Positions 21,803 to 34,009 are shown, counted from the stretch's first letter. The stretch: 64,000 nucleotides of DNA from Globodera rostochiensis (GCA_018350325.1 JAEVLN010000003.1:4478745-4542744); one strand, 5' to 3'. Notes: generated from the sequence alone by a model not told the origin. Program-made: numbers and translations.

Positions 21803-22420
21803 CTTTCTCTTTTTGTATAGCCTCTTTCGCCTTCACTGCCTAATATTTTTTTCTCTGAACTCCCATTAAAGAAATGAGGGGAAATCCTTTCCATTTGCTG
21901 CGTGCGTCCTCGCACGCCCGCATGCAGACTGACAGAGTGAGTGAGAGAGTGTTGTTTTATGTGTTAACAGAGAAAAAGAGCGTGCGTATTGTTGCTGTGT
22001 TGTGCTCAGTGTCTTCCTTCTGCTGTTTACACCCCATCGAAAATAATCAAAGCAATTTTCACTTAATGTCCCTTTTTTCCCCTTTTCTTTAGCCTTGCGC
22101 TCGGGCAATACAGCGAGCAATGAGGCTTAGCCGAGCTGCTGTTATTGCTGATTGAAAACTTTTACCAATTACCCGCCTTGGCCTGCGAAAGCGGTGCCCT
22201 GTGCAATTTTTGGACAGCCTTTCACGGCTTAAAATCCCTTTCGAATTTTGTAAAACCAAAGGGTGACCCTTTTGGGATAAAAATTGACTGAAAGTATGTT
22301 ATTTGATTCACTCTTTTTACGTCAATACGAAATTAAAATTGAGAATTTAAATCGCTTTTAATCGGCTGAAATTTAAATTAAAGAAACCCCGAATTTTTTT
22401 AAATAACACCAAAGCCGGAT
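21803..22420. repeat. Dispersed repeat, copy 3 of 3 (truncated)
   Basis: Matches copy 1 from ~300 to 925. It lacks the first ~225 bp, including the conserved ORF. Confidence 0.85.
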
Positions 22421-22850
22421 AGAATAGCCTCTCAGTCCGTCAATTTAATTTAAACACACTTTTTTTGAAAAATGCAAAGCAGTATTTCCATACTTATTTT
22501 TTTCATTGACATTTGCCCCTTTTTCTAGTAAGACCTCTAGACAAATTGATAATATTCATACAATAAGCTTTTTAATCGTCGACTGTCTTTCAAAAATTTC
22601 AAACAATTCAAAAACCACGTTCAATTCTCAATTTGTATTTTATGTATGTTGACGAACTCGTAATCACTTCATTAATAACATATTTTTAGACAATTTTTAA
22701 AATAAAAACATCAGATCGGCTAAAGGGGCACTATATTTATATCCGAACTATGTGCCAAAAAAATTTCCATGGTCAAACAAAAGTTGGTACTTCTGACTTG
22801 TTATCGGTTGTTTTGTTCCAAAAGAACTCCCAGTTGATTGTTGATCGTCA

Positions 22851-23025
22851 CAACTAGAGACCGGCGGGGGGGGGGGGGGGGGGGCTCCCGCGGGAAAAGT
22901 ACCCGGTCCCGTCAATTTGGGCCAACGGCTTTGAACATTTTCCCGTTCCCGCGGGAATCCCGTAAAAACAGCGGGATTTTTAACGGGAATGGGAAAAATA
23001 CGGAAACACCGGCCCCGCAATCTAA
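22851..23025. mobile_element. Remnant foldback element with TAGAGACCGG end
   Basis: Starts with TAGAGACCGG, the TIR of 16652-17655, then a G18 run and CCCGCGGGAA / TTCCCGCGGG inverted motifs. The opposite terminus is not clear (ACACCGGCCCCGC near 23008), so it is called as a remnant. Confidence 0.5.
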
Positions 23026-23153
23026 ACATACCAGCAAAGTACCAACTTTTGCCGAATTTCTTTTCTGAAGAGCATTTTTTCAAATCAAACAATTTAATAA
23101 AAACACTCGACGTAATTCCTAATAATATTCCAGGTCTGTAATTCAAATTTATT

Positions 23154-26061
23154 ATGTCGAGACCAAACTCTTTGGTGGAGAGAATGAAATATTTGCTGGA
23201 CACCGGCGATGGGGCGGACGTTAACTTTTTGGTGGGGCAAGGAGACGAAAATGAGGCGAGTTCAGAAAATTGTTGCGTCCACAAAATTCATTTTTATTTT
23301 TACTCCTAAAATTGTTATTTAACCCTAAAGAATTAAATTAATAAATATAAATATGATTTAAGAAATAATTGTAAAAAGATTTTCAGGGGCATCGACCCGA
23401 ATCTGAGTTCATTTTGAAATATTTCGAGCACTGGGCCCGAATGTAGGGCCTTCATTTATAATTCCATATTTAAAATTGTCTCATTAGTCATTCCGAACAT
23501 AAATTATTTTTAAATAAAATTGTAAATTTGACCCGGGTTAAATTTATGAAAATTTAGCTTCTGCCAGCGCATAAGGCAATTTTGATAGCGGCCTCCGATG
23601 TGTTTACGGCAATGTTCCGCTTTGACGCAGAAAACGCAAAGGCCGCCGCCGCCGCCGCCGCTGGGACCGGTGCGCAAATTTTATTTAAAAATTAAAAAAA
23701 TATAAATTTCAGCCAAAGAAGTTGGGCCCGTAGTGATCACTGACATGGAAGTGGGCGTGTTCAAAGCGATGCTCAACTTCATCTATGCGGATGATTTGCG
23801 CGGATTGAACGGGGGCAATGCGATCGCTGTGCTTTATGCGGGTCAGAAAAAACAACAAATTTCTTAATATTTTTAATTGATTTAAATTTTTGTCCTAAAG
23901 AATCGGTTCAAAACCTTCTTTTTGTTAACATAATTTGCAAATGATGCACTTTTTAACGGAAACCCCGGAAGGGATGCTCGCGATATGAATAGACCCGGAC
24001 TTAAGGACCGATCGAGAATCTCGAAAAAAAACCTCGGAAACACCGACTCCATTGTCCGGGCTCTAATATGAAATTAATCAAGTTGAGACTACGGAGCATT
24101 AACATTTTTCCAAAATATTTCTTAAAAAAAACAGCTTTTTTTTTTGGTGTTTGTTTGCAAATTTGGGAAGAAACTTTCGCAAAAATACACTTTACAACAG
24201 AATTATGTCAATATTTACGCTTTTTAATATTTATTTATAAAATTTAAGCAAATAAATATAACGTCTCCGGACTGATCAAAGCGTGCGTGGACTTTCCAAA
24301 AGGGGAACTAAGCAATGTTTTTGTCGCATTTGACAAAACTCGCTTCCTTGGGAAAGAGGTGGGGCAAATTGTAATTAAAACCAAATAATATTTATTATCT
24401 TTTTTAAACAATTTCGATTAATTCATATTTTTGTTTCGGGACTTTGCTCGCCGCTGTTTGGATTACATCGATGTGAATGCGGACGCTTTGCTCCGCTCAA
24501 AAGAATTTTTGCAAATTGACCAAAAATTGATGTGCGAAATTTTGGACCGTGACGAGTTGATGATCAGCGAAGAAATTGCAATTTGGAATGCCGTAAATTT
24601 ATAAGAAATTTGATAAACAAAATGATTTTAATCGGTTTAAAATTATTATTATTTGATTTATTTACTTTAATTAGGCCCTTCGCTGGGCGGACGAAAAATG
24701 CCGTCAAAATGGGGAAGCGCCTTCAGCGGAGAATAGACTCGCAATGCTCGGCCCGGCACTCTTCAAAATTCGTTTTCCGCTCATCCCGCAAAAGGATTTT
24801 TCTAAAATTATTGGTATCATCAATTTTTGGATTAACAATTTTGAATTTTAAATGCAAACTCTAAGTATTAATTTCCATAATCGACTCCAAAGTCGTCCGG
24901 TTAAACCCCTCACATTTTGACAGTTCCGTCCGACGTGCTGACACTTAACCAAATGATGAGCATTTTTCTGCATTATTCTCATCCGGACGCCGATCAGCCT
25001 GAACTGTACCCGCTGCTATTCCCAACTAAGCGACGGACCGCGACCAAATCGCCCGGTGATGGTAGGCTAAATTATTTCAAAAGCTGTCCTTAAATCAGAC
25101 CAGGATTTTCCGTTATATATTGGATTTAAATTTGGAAACCTTTTTAACAAAAATGCAATAAAAAAAAGGGAAAATACATCTTTAAAAATCGGCTTTTTTT
25201 ATTCCCCCCTCCCCCCGAAAATTTAAACAAAATTATAAATAAATAAAAATTATTAGGGCTAACCTCTCAAAATCGATGGGATTCCGCTGCACATCACGAG
25301 GACCTCACAGTTATTGAGCTCGATCGATTGATTGTCGAACATAATGGAAATATTTGGGGTAAATATTATTCTGTTAAAAGTGATTTGATTAAAAAGCTTT
25401 ATGAATTCGTTCGTTCATAAATATCAGCTTACTTTTAGCGCGGCGTTCTGTCTTCGCTGAACGGGCAATGCCAAAAAATTCTTACGGCATTTTTTATTAT
25501 GAAGTGAAAATGTTGAAGAAAATAGGGTAAAACTATAAATATTTTAAAACAATTCTGTGCTTTGTATTTATATTTTTTAGCTTTGTTTGGATTGGACTTG
25601 GAATTAAACAAATGCCATTAATGGACGAATGGGTTGGAGGTTATGAAGGCACTTACGCATACGGAAGTGGTGGCGATTTTTGGGGTCACGCGGTCGAGGG
25701 TTGTTTCTACACCGCTGGACGTCCGTACATCGGCGGAAAGCCCAAATTTGAGGAAGGTGACGTCATCGGCTGCGGAGTCAATTTGGCAACCCGCCAAATA
25801 ATTTACACAAAGAACGGACAGCGTTTGGGTGAGGAAACAAATTAAGGGGAATTCGTTTTTAATATAAATATTTTTCATTATTTAATTTATTTTACTTTTA
25901 ATTTGTTTGTTTTTGCAGAAACTGCCGGTTTATTTGTCGATTCTGCCGCTGAATTATTACCGTGCGTTACGTTGTCACATCCCGGCGTTAGGACTATTGG
26001 CAATAAAATTGAAGCAAACTTTGGGCCAACTTTTGAATTCAATATTGCCGATGGGATCTAA
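23154..26061 (+). CDS. BTB-BACK-SPRY fusion protein
   Basis: Eleven exons close in phase to 487 residues: 23154-23255, 23558-23669, 23713-23841, 24249-24358, 24440-24592, 24675-24813, 24924-25061, 25257-25358, 25439-25526, 25581-25828, 25919-26061. The BTB domain (~22-115) shows [29 protein letters not shown] with a poly-Ala insert, and [14 protein letters not shown]. The BACK domain (~150-250) shows [38 protein letters not shown] and ALRWADEKC. The SPRY domain (~295-487) shows [64 protein letters not shown] and [15 protein letters not shown] proteins usually act as cullin-3 substrate adaptors, and SPRY would be the substrate-binding part; that is inference. Odd: intron 1 uses a GC donor (GAG/GCGAGT), and the acceptor before exon 5 reads GG, not AG. 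Confidence 0.87.
23990..24065. mobile_element. 76-bp hairpin MITE in BTB gene intron 3
   Basis: Starts TAGACCCGGAC and ends GTCCGGGCTCTA, flanked by ATATGAA on both sides (23983-23989 and 24066-24072). The interior has a TCGAGAATCTCGA palindrome. The TIR resembles the TAGAGCCCGTC ends of another hairpin at 49586-49643. Confidence 0.6.
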
Positions 26062-27130
26062 GCAATTGGAAAACAAATCGATTTTGATTTCGTTGTTGTG
26101 AAGGCTAATCTGTTATCGTCTTTTATAAAGGCTTTTTCATAACAATTGGACTACAAGTTTATGAATTTTGCTTTTGGAAAATTCCTTAGAAAAATGCATT
26201 TTTAAATTCAAATCTCTGATTAAAGTTGGCCAATCCTTGCAAACTTGAGTAATTAAAAATTTTGTAAAAATCCTTATCCTGGGTCAGGATACTGGTCCGC
26301 TTTACCAGATCAGAGTATCCTGAAACCAATTTTGATACTGCTAAATTCTGATATTGGTCATTTCCAAAATCTTGATTCGAGATTTGTTCCCCGGGCCCTT
26401 TCTTCAATTCATTCGATCGGGAATTGAGCTCCCAACATCTTTCCCCCACCCCCCCCCCCCCCCCCCCCGTCTTTCCCGAGACGAATCGGGTTATATTCTG
26501 TTACCTTCACATTGGCCAATGTTATATGGAAAATCCCCTTCAGAATAAAGGATATTATTCATCCCTTTTTTTTTGTAAATTTCTTAAAAAATTCCACCAA
26601 AGATTAGATTGTCTCCCACAACTTAAAACAGGCATAAAATTGGCCGCTGAAGCAAAAAGATTTCTTAATAAAAACATATTTTATTTTCTCTTTTCGGTTC
26701 CTTGTGGGGACGGGGAGGGGGCGCAATGGTCCCAATAAGCGCCGGCAGAATTTTTTTTTGAGAATTTTACGATTTTTTGTTATAAATTTGAATTGGATTT
26801 TGAATTGCTTGCTTCTATTTTAGTTAAATTTAATTATGTTTCTGAGTGAATCATCTCAACTCTTCCTCTATTTGAGTTATGTCTAATATATTTGTAAAAT
26901 GATTTTATTTGTTCATTTTCTCATAATTATTATTCATTTTGTTTTTTGTAAAATTTATAAATGGAAATCATCACTTTTGCTTTTCTCATCGCTTTATCTA
27001 ATGATTCACACACATACATTTTGGTTCGTTGTAAAATTTGTTATCGTTATTTGGTTTTCATTTTATTTTCATCATTCTCTAAATAATTTTATATTTATAA
27101 TAAAAATTAAATTCTTTATTATTTTGCAGA
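26062..27130. other. Intergenic, no gene recognised
   Basis: Contains a C-run (26449-26468) and, near 26715, a weak hairpin-module trace. Short AT-rich ORFs only. Confidence 0.4.
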
Positions 27131-27232
27131 CATTTCTAACATGAAAGGAGTTGTAGCTGCGCCGCCTTGATTATTGTGATGGTAATACAATTAAAATGTT
27201 TTTTAAATTGTTTATTTTTTAATTTTTAAGGT

Positions 27233-27862
27233 CTGCTGGAATGGAAAAAAGGAGAAACCAGGCGTTTGTCTGGGTGAACAAAACATGCCTTGAAGCTGCT
27301 ATAATGTGTACAAAAGTTGGCAAATTTTATTTGATTTTTAACATTTAATTGGGATCAAATTTCAAATTAATGATTTATTATTGTCCATGTTTTATGCATA
27401 TTTGACACATTTTTATCCAAATAAATCCAACCTCACAAATAATTCAAAACAAATCTGAATTCATTTATTGCAGCGGGAATTTAGGGGATCAGCGTGGTGA
27501 CTACTGGGCTGAAAGAATGAAAAACGGTGGTATAAAAATGTGCCGGACTCGCAGTTGGTGGGCGTTGAATGCCGAAATGAGTTAGGAGAAGAAGGGACAA
27601 ATTGTCCTCCAACAAAAACATCAAACGCCCGCCAGTGTCAAAAGGTGCGCAAAGGGCTGGGTCCATTAAATTAATTAATTGGGCTTAATTGTGCAGGGCT
27701 TCAATGTCTTTATGTGAAAAAGGGCGCGGACGGAATTGGAGAAATGAAGAGCAAAGAATGTCGGGACGATGACCATTATTGCTTCGAGGCCACTTGTGCT
27801 AAAGGTCAACAAATAAAGCGCCCGGGAGTGAATCTCGGGAATCTCGACCCGAAATTTCAATA
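27233..27862 (+). CDS. Possible small secreted Cys-rich protein (uncertain model)
   Basis: Two pieces look protein-like. The piece after an acceptor at ~27232 encodes CWNGKKEKPGVCLGEQNM. The piece after an acceptor at 27698 encodes LQCLYVKKGADGIGEMKSKE, then CRDDDHYCFEATCA, and stops at about 27862. The Cys spacing (C..., CR, YCFEATCA) is reminiscent of small secreted disulfide-rich nematode proteins. I could not find a convincing signal-peptide exon or prove that the two pieces join. Function unknown. Confidence 0.3.
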
Positions 27863-28270
27863 AGTGAAATATTAGGCAATGGGCATATTGTGCACATCGA
27901 GTGGGGTTGTTCTTTTGACATCAACTCTACTGCACTTACTGTAAACGAATTATTTTTTTTTTTGCAATTTATTAAGTTCATGCAATGAAATGTTTTTGAA
28001 TTTTGCCTGCTTATATTTGCTTTTTATCTTATCAAATTGTTTCAAAATTTTAATTGGACTCATTTTGCTGTTTATCAACACTCATTTTGATCAGTTTCTT
28101 CAGTGAATTCATTGCCGTCTTCGTTCAAATTCTCATCAAACATTTCATCAAATCTTTCTCTTATTTTTTATTAACAAAATTTTCATATTGACAGAAAAGC
28201 TTTGTTCCATTTGATTTATTCTCAACTTCTGTTGTTTGAGTTTCCATTATTTGATTAAAAGAATAAAAAG

Positions 28271-28335
28271 GAATTTCACTCGAGGACTCGAACCTCAGAA
28301 AAAATAGACTTGCGCCACACAGTTTAAGCATAAGC
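28271..28335 (-). repeat. tRNA-like B-box sequence
   Basis: On the minus strand a B box (GGTTCGAGTCC) with a near A box (TGGCGCAAGTC). It does not fold as a full tRNA. Probably a SINE head. Confidence 0.4.
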
Positions 28336-29162
28336 ACTGATCACGTGATATTACAAAGAAATCTTGAAAAATTGAATATATTACTAAGGCCGAGATTTTT
28401 AGGGTTTAACCCTTTTTTTTTGCGGGTAGGGTTTGACGAGAGAAGCCCAGGAATAGCATTCATTTCGAAACATTTTTGAATTAGAGCGATTTTTTAGTCC
28501 CTAAAAATCCCTTTTTCGGCCTTTTTGAGAATAAATCCCTATTTCGTTGTTTTTGAATTTTAAAGAAAAAAAATTTAATAACTCCTTTAAGGTTGAAGAG
28601 AAAGCTTATTCCCTATTTTGGCACTTTTTCCCAAAATTTTAAGAAAAAATGCAAAATTTTAGGCATTTTTCCAAAAATTTCATAAGATAACTGCTAAAAC
28701 AAAAGAGAAATCTACCCCTAAAATCAACATTTTATCTTTCCCAAAAATGCACCCCCAAAGATTGTCTTTGTTATGTGTCAACAAAAAAGAAATGTTTTTT
28801 AAATTAAAGCTGTTTATGGGGGTTTTTGGGGTCATAGAATCCGAATCTGACCTCCATTTCGACCAATTCCGAACCCCGAACCCGAGTTCGAACATCAAAG
28901 AAGAACCGCTAAAAATGTGTTTTCGTGCTTAACTCAGCGTGCCAAGTTCGCAGAAAAATAGGTATTTACCTAAAAGTGCATACCTACCTGTATATATCAC
29001 ATTTTTCCGTTCGGTACTTAACTTTGGTTCCCTATCCTTTGGGCAGTGGATCGATTGGGCAGTGATCCTTTGGGCAGTGAAATATAATTCACTTTTTGAT
29101 TTTTTTTTAGAAAAAAATTCTAATTTTTTGAGTACAAGTTGTTTGTAAGTTATAAGGGAAAA

Positions 29163-29658
29163 TTAATGCTGTCTCTCTAAATCGGCGCGGTGCCTATTAT
29201 CTGCGTTGGCAATTCGTCCGAGCGTATATCTATTATCGCCCCGATTGTGCCATTGGCCAATTACATGGATGCGTCCGGGACAATGTGAACCAGCAACCCT
29301 CTTTAATAAAAAATAAGTTATAATACTTTAATTAATTAACTTTTGCGCATTTCCAATACTGTATGTTGTCTTCAACTTTGCTGTCCGCTTCAAACTGATA
29401 ATCGAAGCATTCTCGAGTTAGAAGGCTTTTGCCTTTTTTTGAAATGACTTGAAAGAACTCTAAATTGAATTGATGGGGTGCCTCCATTGGATTCTCCTCC
29501 TGATCGGAATGAAACTCTCCTTCTTCTGATTCTGATTCAGAAACGATTTCACCTTCAATAAAGCTTTCCTCTGAGTCACTACTCACAGATTCGGTGCTTG
29601 AGCTACCCCCGTTATCCGGGGGCCCAGATAATATTCGGGTTTGTCCAACCCTACTCAC
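29163..29658 (-). CDS. FLYWCH-type zinc-finger protein (5' uncertain)
   Basis: Exon ~29344-29658 encodes an acidic Ser/Glu-rich region (SSDSEESFIEGEIVSESESE) followed by FFQVISKKGKSLLTRE, FDYQF and YWKCAK. Exon 29163-29305 continues RVAGSHCPGRIHVIGQWHNR and ends at TAA. The order aromatic core, GK.L, YW.C, C..R, H gives the FLYWCH zinc-binding fold, which binds DNA and in nematodes is common in MULE-derived genes. The acidic N-terminus may be an activation or chromatin-binding part. The true start is unclear because a 57-bp MITE with its CTACTCAC duplication lies exactly at the 5' end of the open frame, so any upstream coding was interrupted or displaced. Confidence 0.6.
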
Positions 29659-29715
29659 CAGGGATGGGCAAAATCGGAAAATAAAATCCGAAATCCGAAA
29701 TTTTACCCATCCCTG
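29659..29715. mobile_element. 57-bp hAT-like MITE, TSD CTACTCAC
   Basis: Near-palindromic element starting CAGGGATGGGCAAAATCGGA and ending TTTTACCCATCCCTG, with perfect 8-bp duplications at 29651-29658 and 29716-29723. It is the shortest member of the CAGGGATGGG group. Confidence 0.92.
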
Positions 29716-30469
29716 CTACTCACCCTCTTTACTTATTTTTTAATCTCTGGCGTTAACTACATTCTTCTCTTCCAGGCTTCTTCACCATACTTTTTTTCTC
29801 CTCCACTTTCTCCTTCTCTTTCTTTTGAGTGATCGATTGGATTGAAGGAGAATGGTAACCGGTACTCCTTGCCATGCCCACCCATTCCGTCCATTTACCC
29901 ACCTCAACCACCCCCCCCCCGTCCCTCCGTCCGCGGTCCGTTCCGTTCATTCATTTAACCCAACCGACGCCATTTGCGTCATCCGCCGATGTCCCCTCCC
30001 ATTTACAAAACATAAACTAGAAGAAGACAAAGAAGTAATATGTGTTAGAACATTTTAAAAGCGGTAAAATAACTCTGAAACAAATCCCGAAAGAATTTTT
30101 TTTCAAGAAGACACCGCCTCCATTTGTATGCCATATTTTGAAAATCCTCAGTTAAAAAAATTGCTATGAATTTTTGCCAGTAATTTAAATTTTTCTAAAA
30201 ATTGCCCTAGAGGTCGCAGGAAACCCGAGTGAAAAGTGCAGGATCTCCGTTTCTACCGATTTTGCCCTTATTTTTGTTCCACTTTTAAAAAGCCATTCGT
30301 TTCGATTTCGAAAAAAATTAAATGTTAGACCCCCCCCCCACGCATTTGGGTTACCCGACATTTGCGGCTCAGAGATTTGTGGTCACAGCCAAAACAAAAC
30401 ACTTTTTCCACTGGACCAAATCGTTAGTATCATTTATAAGCTTCTATTTATCCAAGACTAATTGCAACT

Positions 30470-30590
30470 AGAATAGGCCGGGAACCGGGATTTTTGGGAG
30501 CATGAAAGCCGGGATCGGGATTTCGATGTTTCAAAAATCGGGATTAACAGGATTTTTCAACCGGTCATTTCAAAATTCCGGTCTCTACTT
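30470..30590. mobile_element. Foldback remnant rich in CCGGGAT motifs
   Basis: Starts near TAGAATAGGCCGGGAACCGG and ends CCGGTCTCTA, the TIR seen at 16652-17655. No matching 8-bp duplication was found. Confidence 0.45.
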
Positions 30591-30897
30591 GACACGTCAA
30601 ATGCATAAATTTGACTTTAGTTGATTTGGTTATTTAAAAATATTGGAAAATTGGCGAAATGTCGAGCCGCATGTCTTATTTTGGCTGGGGTTGCAAATGT
30701 ACGGGGTGCAAATGTCTGAAAAAGTGATATTTTTGGCCGCAAGTGTCGAACCGCAAATGTCTTATTTTGGCTGTGGCTGCAACAAAATTGCAAAATATGG
30801 ACGAAATATAGAGAAATTTTTTTTCAAATATAGAAAAAAAATGGGCAATAGGTATCCTAATTGAAGTAATAAGAGCAATAAAAATGTTTATATGCAA

Positions 30898-31145
30898 ATT
30901 AGAGTAGGTCGGGACCGGGATCCCGACCGGGACCGGTCAGGAAATTTCCGGTTTTTGGAATCCCGATCCCGGTTTTTGAAAAATCGTAATCCCGGATCCC
31001 GTCCCGGTCGGACCGGGACTAACCGGGAAAAAAGTACACCCCTAAGAATAGGATTTTTGAGCGAGATTATTAATTTTGGTCGTGGTGTAGTGGTGAGTGG
31101 TGGGGTCAGTGGGTGGGGTGGGGGTTCAGATCCCATACTGTGTTA
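30898..31145 (+). mobile_element. GACCGGGATCCCG foldback element with tRNA-like head
   Basis: 30904-31025 is built from GGGACCGGGA / TCCCGGTCCCG motifs starting TAGGTCGGGACC. It is followed by CACCCCTAAGAATAGG and a tRNA-like head (A box TGGTGTAGTGG at 31083, B-like GGTTCAGATCC at 31123). The same order occurs, reversed, inside 17754-18622. Confidence 0.55.
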
Positions 31146-31529
31146 ATATGTACATTGGTGTAAATCAGGGTTCGTAACTGTCCTTTTTTTAAAGATTTGT
31201 CCTTTTTTGGGGTACCCCAATCTTTAAAATTTGAAATGTCCTTTTTTTAAAGATTTGTACTTTATTTGGGGTACACGTACTTTTTTGTCCTTTATTTGTG
31301 ATTTCTGGAGCTTTTTGAAGAATTTTCGTTTAAATATTGAATTAATCTCTAGACAGATAGCCAAATTTGTTAATTTTCAAGCATTTTTCGCATTCTTTTT
31401 TGAATTTTCGCTTGAAAAATGTCCAAAATGCAACAATATTTGTTCAGTTTTATCCAAATTCTGATCTGATTTTCAGAATAATTCGAATTTTTGGACCAAT
31501 TTTCTTAGCAAATCGAGTCGAAAATCAAA

Positions 31530-32125
31530 AAAATTTTCCCGGCGGCGCCTATCGACACCGCCGGCCATTCCCATTCCTAAAAACTTCAAAAAAAAAAGTA
31601 CTAAATTTTGGTTGCAAATCCCTTAACAAATTGAGTCAAATAATTCAAAAATTTCTCGGCGGCGCCTATCGGCACCGCCGACCCCCCCCCCCCCCCTACT
31701 AAAGGAGAATTCGCAAAAAATTGCATTTTTGAAAATCGCAAATCGGCAAAATTTTCGAAAATTGGAGCAAGGTGTAAATTCTAAAAATTTTTTTTTAACT
31801 TTTTCCTATTTTTAAAAATATTTTAGATGACATTTCATAAGTTTTTTATTTTATTTTTTGATTGGACGAAATCACAAAGCCATAGGGGAGTCCCTTTTGT
31901 TGTGCTACATTCGTAATTTTTGGATCAATTTCCTTAACAAATCTTGTTACGTTTTAAAAAATTTCCCCCGACGGCGCCTATCGGCACCGCCGGACCCTTT
32001 AACACTTCTAAAAAGCTTCAAAAAATTTTAAAATTTTGGCTGCAAATTCCTTAACAAATTAAGTCAAAAATTCAAGATTTTCTCCGGCGGCGCCTATCGG
32101 CACCGCCGACCTCCCCCCCCCCCCA
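31530..32125. repeat. Cluster of GGCGGTGCCGATAGGCGCCG hairpin modules
   Basis: Four modules at ~31540, 31659, 31970 and 32086, each an inverted repeat with a GATA/TATC loop. They are spaced by a ~100-bp conserved spacer containing TTAACAAATTGAGTCAAA and TTGGTTGCAAAT-type motifs. Further copies are scattered through the window (see findings). Confidence 0.8.
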
Positions 32126-32253
32126 GAATTAAACAGAATTCACAAAAATTGCTGATGATGCAATCGATGTTGAAGACAATGAGGAAGTTCACCTTTGACC
32201 ATTAAAAAAAATTTTATTGCCTGTCCCGGTTTTTCCCGTTTCCCGGTTCCGAT

Positions 32254-33293
32254 CAGGGCTGCACAAAAACAGGATTTTTCATTTTCGAAAACGAAAACGA
32301 AACGAAAATTATTTTTTTTCATTTACGAAAACGAAACCGAAACGAAAAAAAATTCTAGGACGAAAACGAAACACGAAAACGAAAAAATATACGTTTTCGT
32401 ACGAAACGAAAACGAAAAACACGAAAATTTTAAAATCAAATTTAATCATAGGCAAAACCATTGATCAACAAATTATGATGCAAAAATAATTGTTTTTCAA
32501 GATTTTCTGAACTTGATCTTCAAAAATTTAGCGGCGCCTATCGGCAGTGCCGACCCACCCAACACCTTTCAAAAAAGCATTTTTTGAAGATTCTTTAAGA
32601 AAAATAACTATAAAAAGCCATATTTTTGACCCGATGCCATAGAGTTGGCACCTCTGCAAATACAGGGGGAGTCGGCGGTGCCGATAGGCAGCGCCGAGAA
32701 ATTTTTTAAATTTGATCGGTTTTTGATATGAAAATTGATCCAAAAATTCATAATTTTTATTTGGTTTTGAATGAAAATTAAGAAAAAAGCATACGATTTG
32801 TGTAAGTTATAAAGGAAAGTTCGAAATATTTATTTTTAAAAGTGTAAAATAATTTTAAAACTTTTTAAATTGTTTTTAAGAACAAATTTATGCACTAAAG
32901 ATTCATAAAAGAGAGTCGCAGGTCCGTGGAATCGAACCTGACAAATGATAACCCGAATGAGCTCAACACTAACCACTACACCTCGATGTATTGTGGTGTC
33001 CAAACACTAGATTATCTCTCATAAAATTAAAATTATCTTCAAAAGTCCATTCTTTAGGGGTGTACTTTTTTTCGATTTTTTCGTAAAATTTTTCATTTTC
33101 GAAAACGAAAACGAAACGAAAAATCTATTTTTTTATTTTCGAAAACGAAAACGAAACGAAAAATCTATTTTTTTATTTTCGAAAACGAAACGAAAAAAAA
33201 TTCTAGGACGAAAACGAAACACAAAAACAAAACCCAAAAAACCACGAAAACGACGAAAAACACGAAAACGAAACGAAATTTCGTGCAGCCCTG
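32254..33293. mobile_element. hAT-like element, TIR CAGGGCTGCAC, TSD GTYCCGAT
   Basis: 1,040 bp bounded by CAGGGCTGCAC and GTGCAGCCCTG. Flanks are GTTCCGAT (32246-32253) and GTCCCGAT (33294-33301), 7 of 8 identical. Both arms consist of CGAAAACGAAAC-type tandem repeats. The core has hairpin modules (32529, 32670) and a tRNA-like head. It is nested in a TCCCGGT-rich element whose halves lie on each side. Confidence 0.85.
32912..33000 (-). repeat. tRNA-like head inside CAGGGCTGCAC element
   Basis: On the minus strand: AGGTGTAGTGG (A-box-like) and an exact B box GGTTCGATTCC. No full cloverleaf. Confidence 0.5.
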
Positions 33294-34009
33294 GTCCCGA
33301 TCCCGGTTCAAAATACTGGTCCCGATCCCGGCTTTTGCGGTCCCGGTCAATCCCGGTCCCGGTTTTTCCCAAAAATCCCGGTCCCGACCTACTTTAATGC
33401 AAATTAACGGCATTTCAGACAAAAATTTTGAAAATAAGCAGAATTTTAAAAATTTTAATTTTTTGGTGGCAGAATTTTGAGTCGCGAAAAAGTCAATTTT
33501 TAGGGGGTGTATTTTTTGAAAATTTTGAACAAATCGATCCTTAGGGGTGTATTTTTCGTTTTTATTGCATTTTTGTAAGGAATTTTTGAAAAATGGTGAA
33601 ATATGGAAAAAAATATGGAATATGGATAAAAATCGCGAAATATGTAAACAAAATATTAGCTTAACTATAGCTTCATCTCGACAAGAGCTTTCGAATGGTT
33701 TTTAATTGTCTGAATCGGTTAAGTTTGAAGTCAATCTTTAATTAATATTTAAATTCATCCCTCCCCTTCCCTCGGGCGAACGAACTTTAGTATCTGGGAT
33801 CCGGCCCGCGGTTGAATTAAATTTGCATTTTGCCGGAGGCCCAGCCGCCGAGAAAATTTTGAATTTTTAACTTAATTTGTTAAGGGATTTGCAACCATTT
33901 TTGGAGCTTTTTAGAAATGGGAGGGGCCCGGGGAATTTTAGTCGGGGTTCGAACCCACAGCCCCAGGCACCCCACATCACTCACATTTAGGGCTGCATTA
34001 AAATTTTTG

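Noticed and set aside
22851..23025. Complete TAGAGACCGG element
   Set aside because: No matching right terminus or 8-bp duplication could be found, so it is listed only as a remnant.
22748..23284. 178-codon minus-strand ORF
   Set aside because: It overlaps BTB exon 1 antisense and a G18 run; Pro/Ser-rich with no support.
29752..30058. Small ORFs on both strands with Pro/Gly runs
   Set aside because: C-run and low-complexity sequence, no splice logic or domain.
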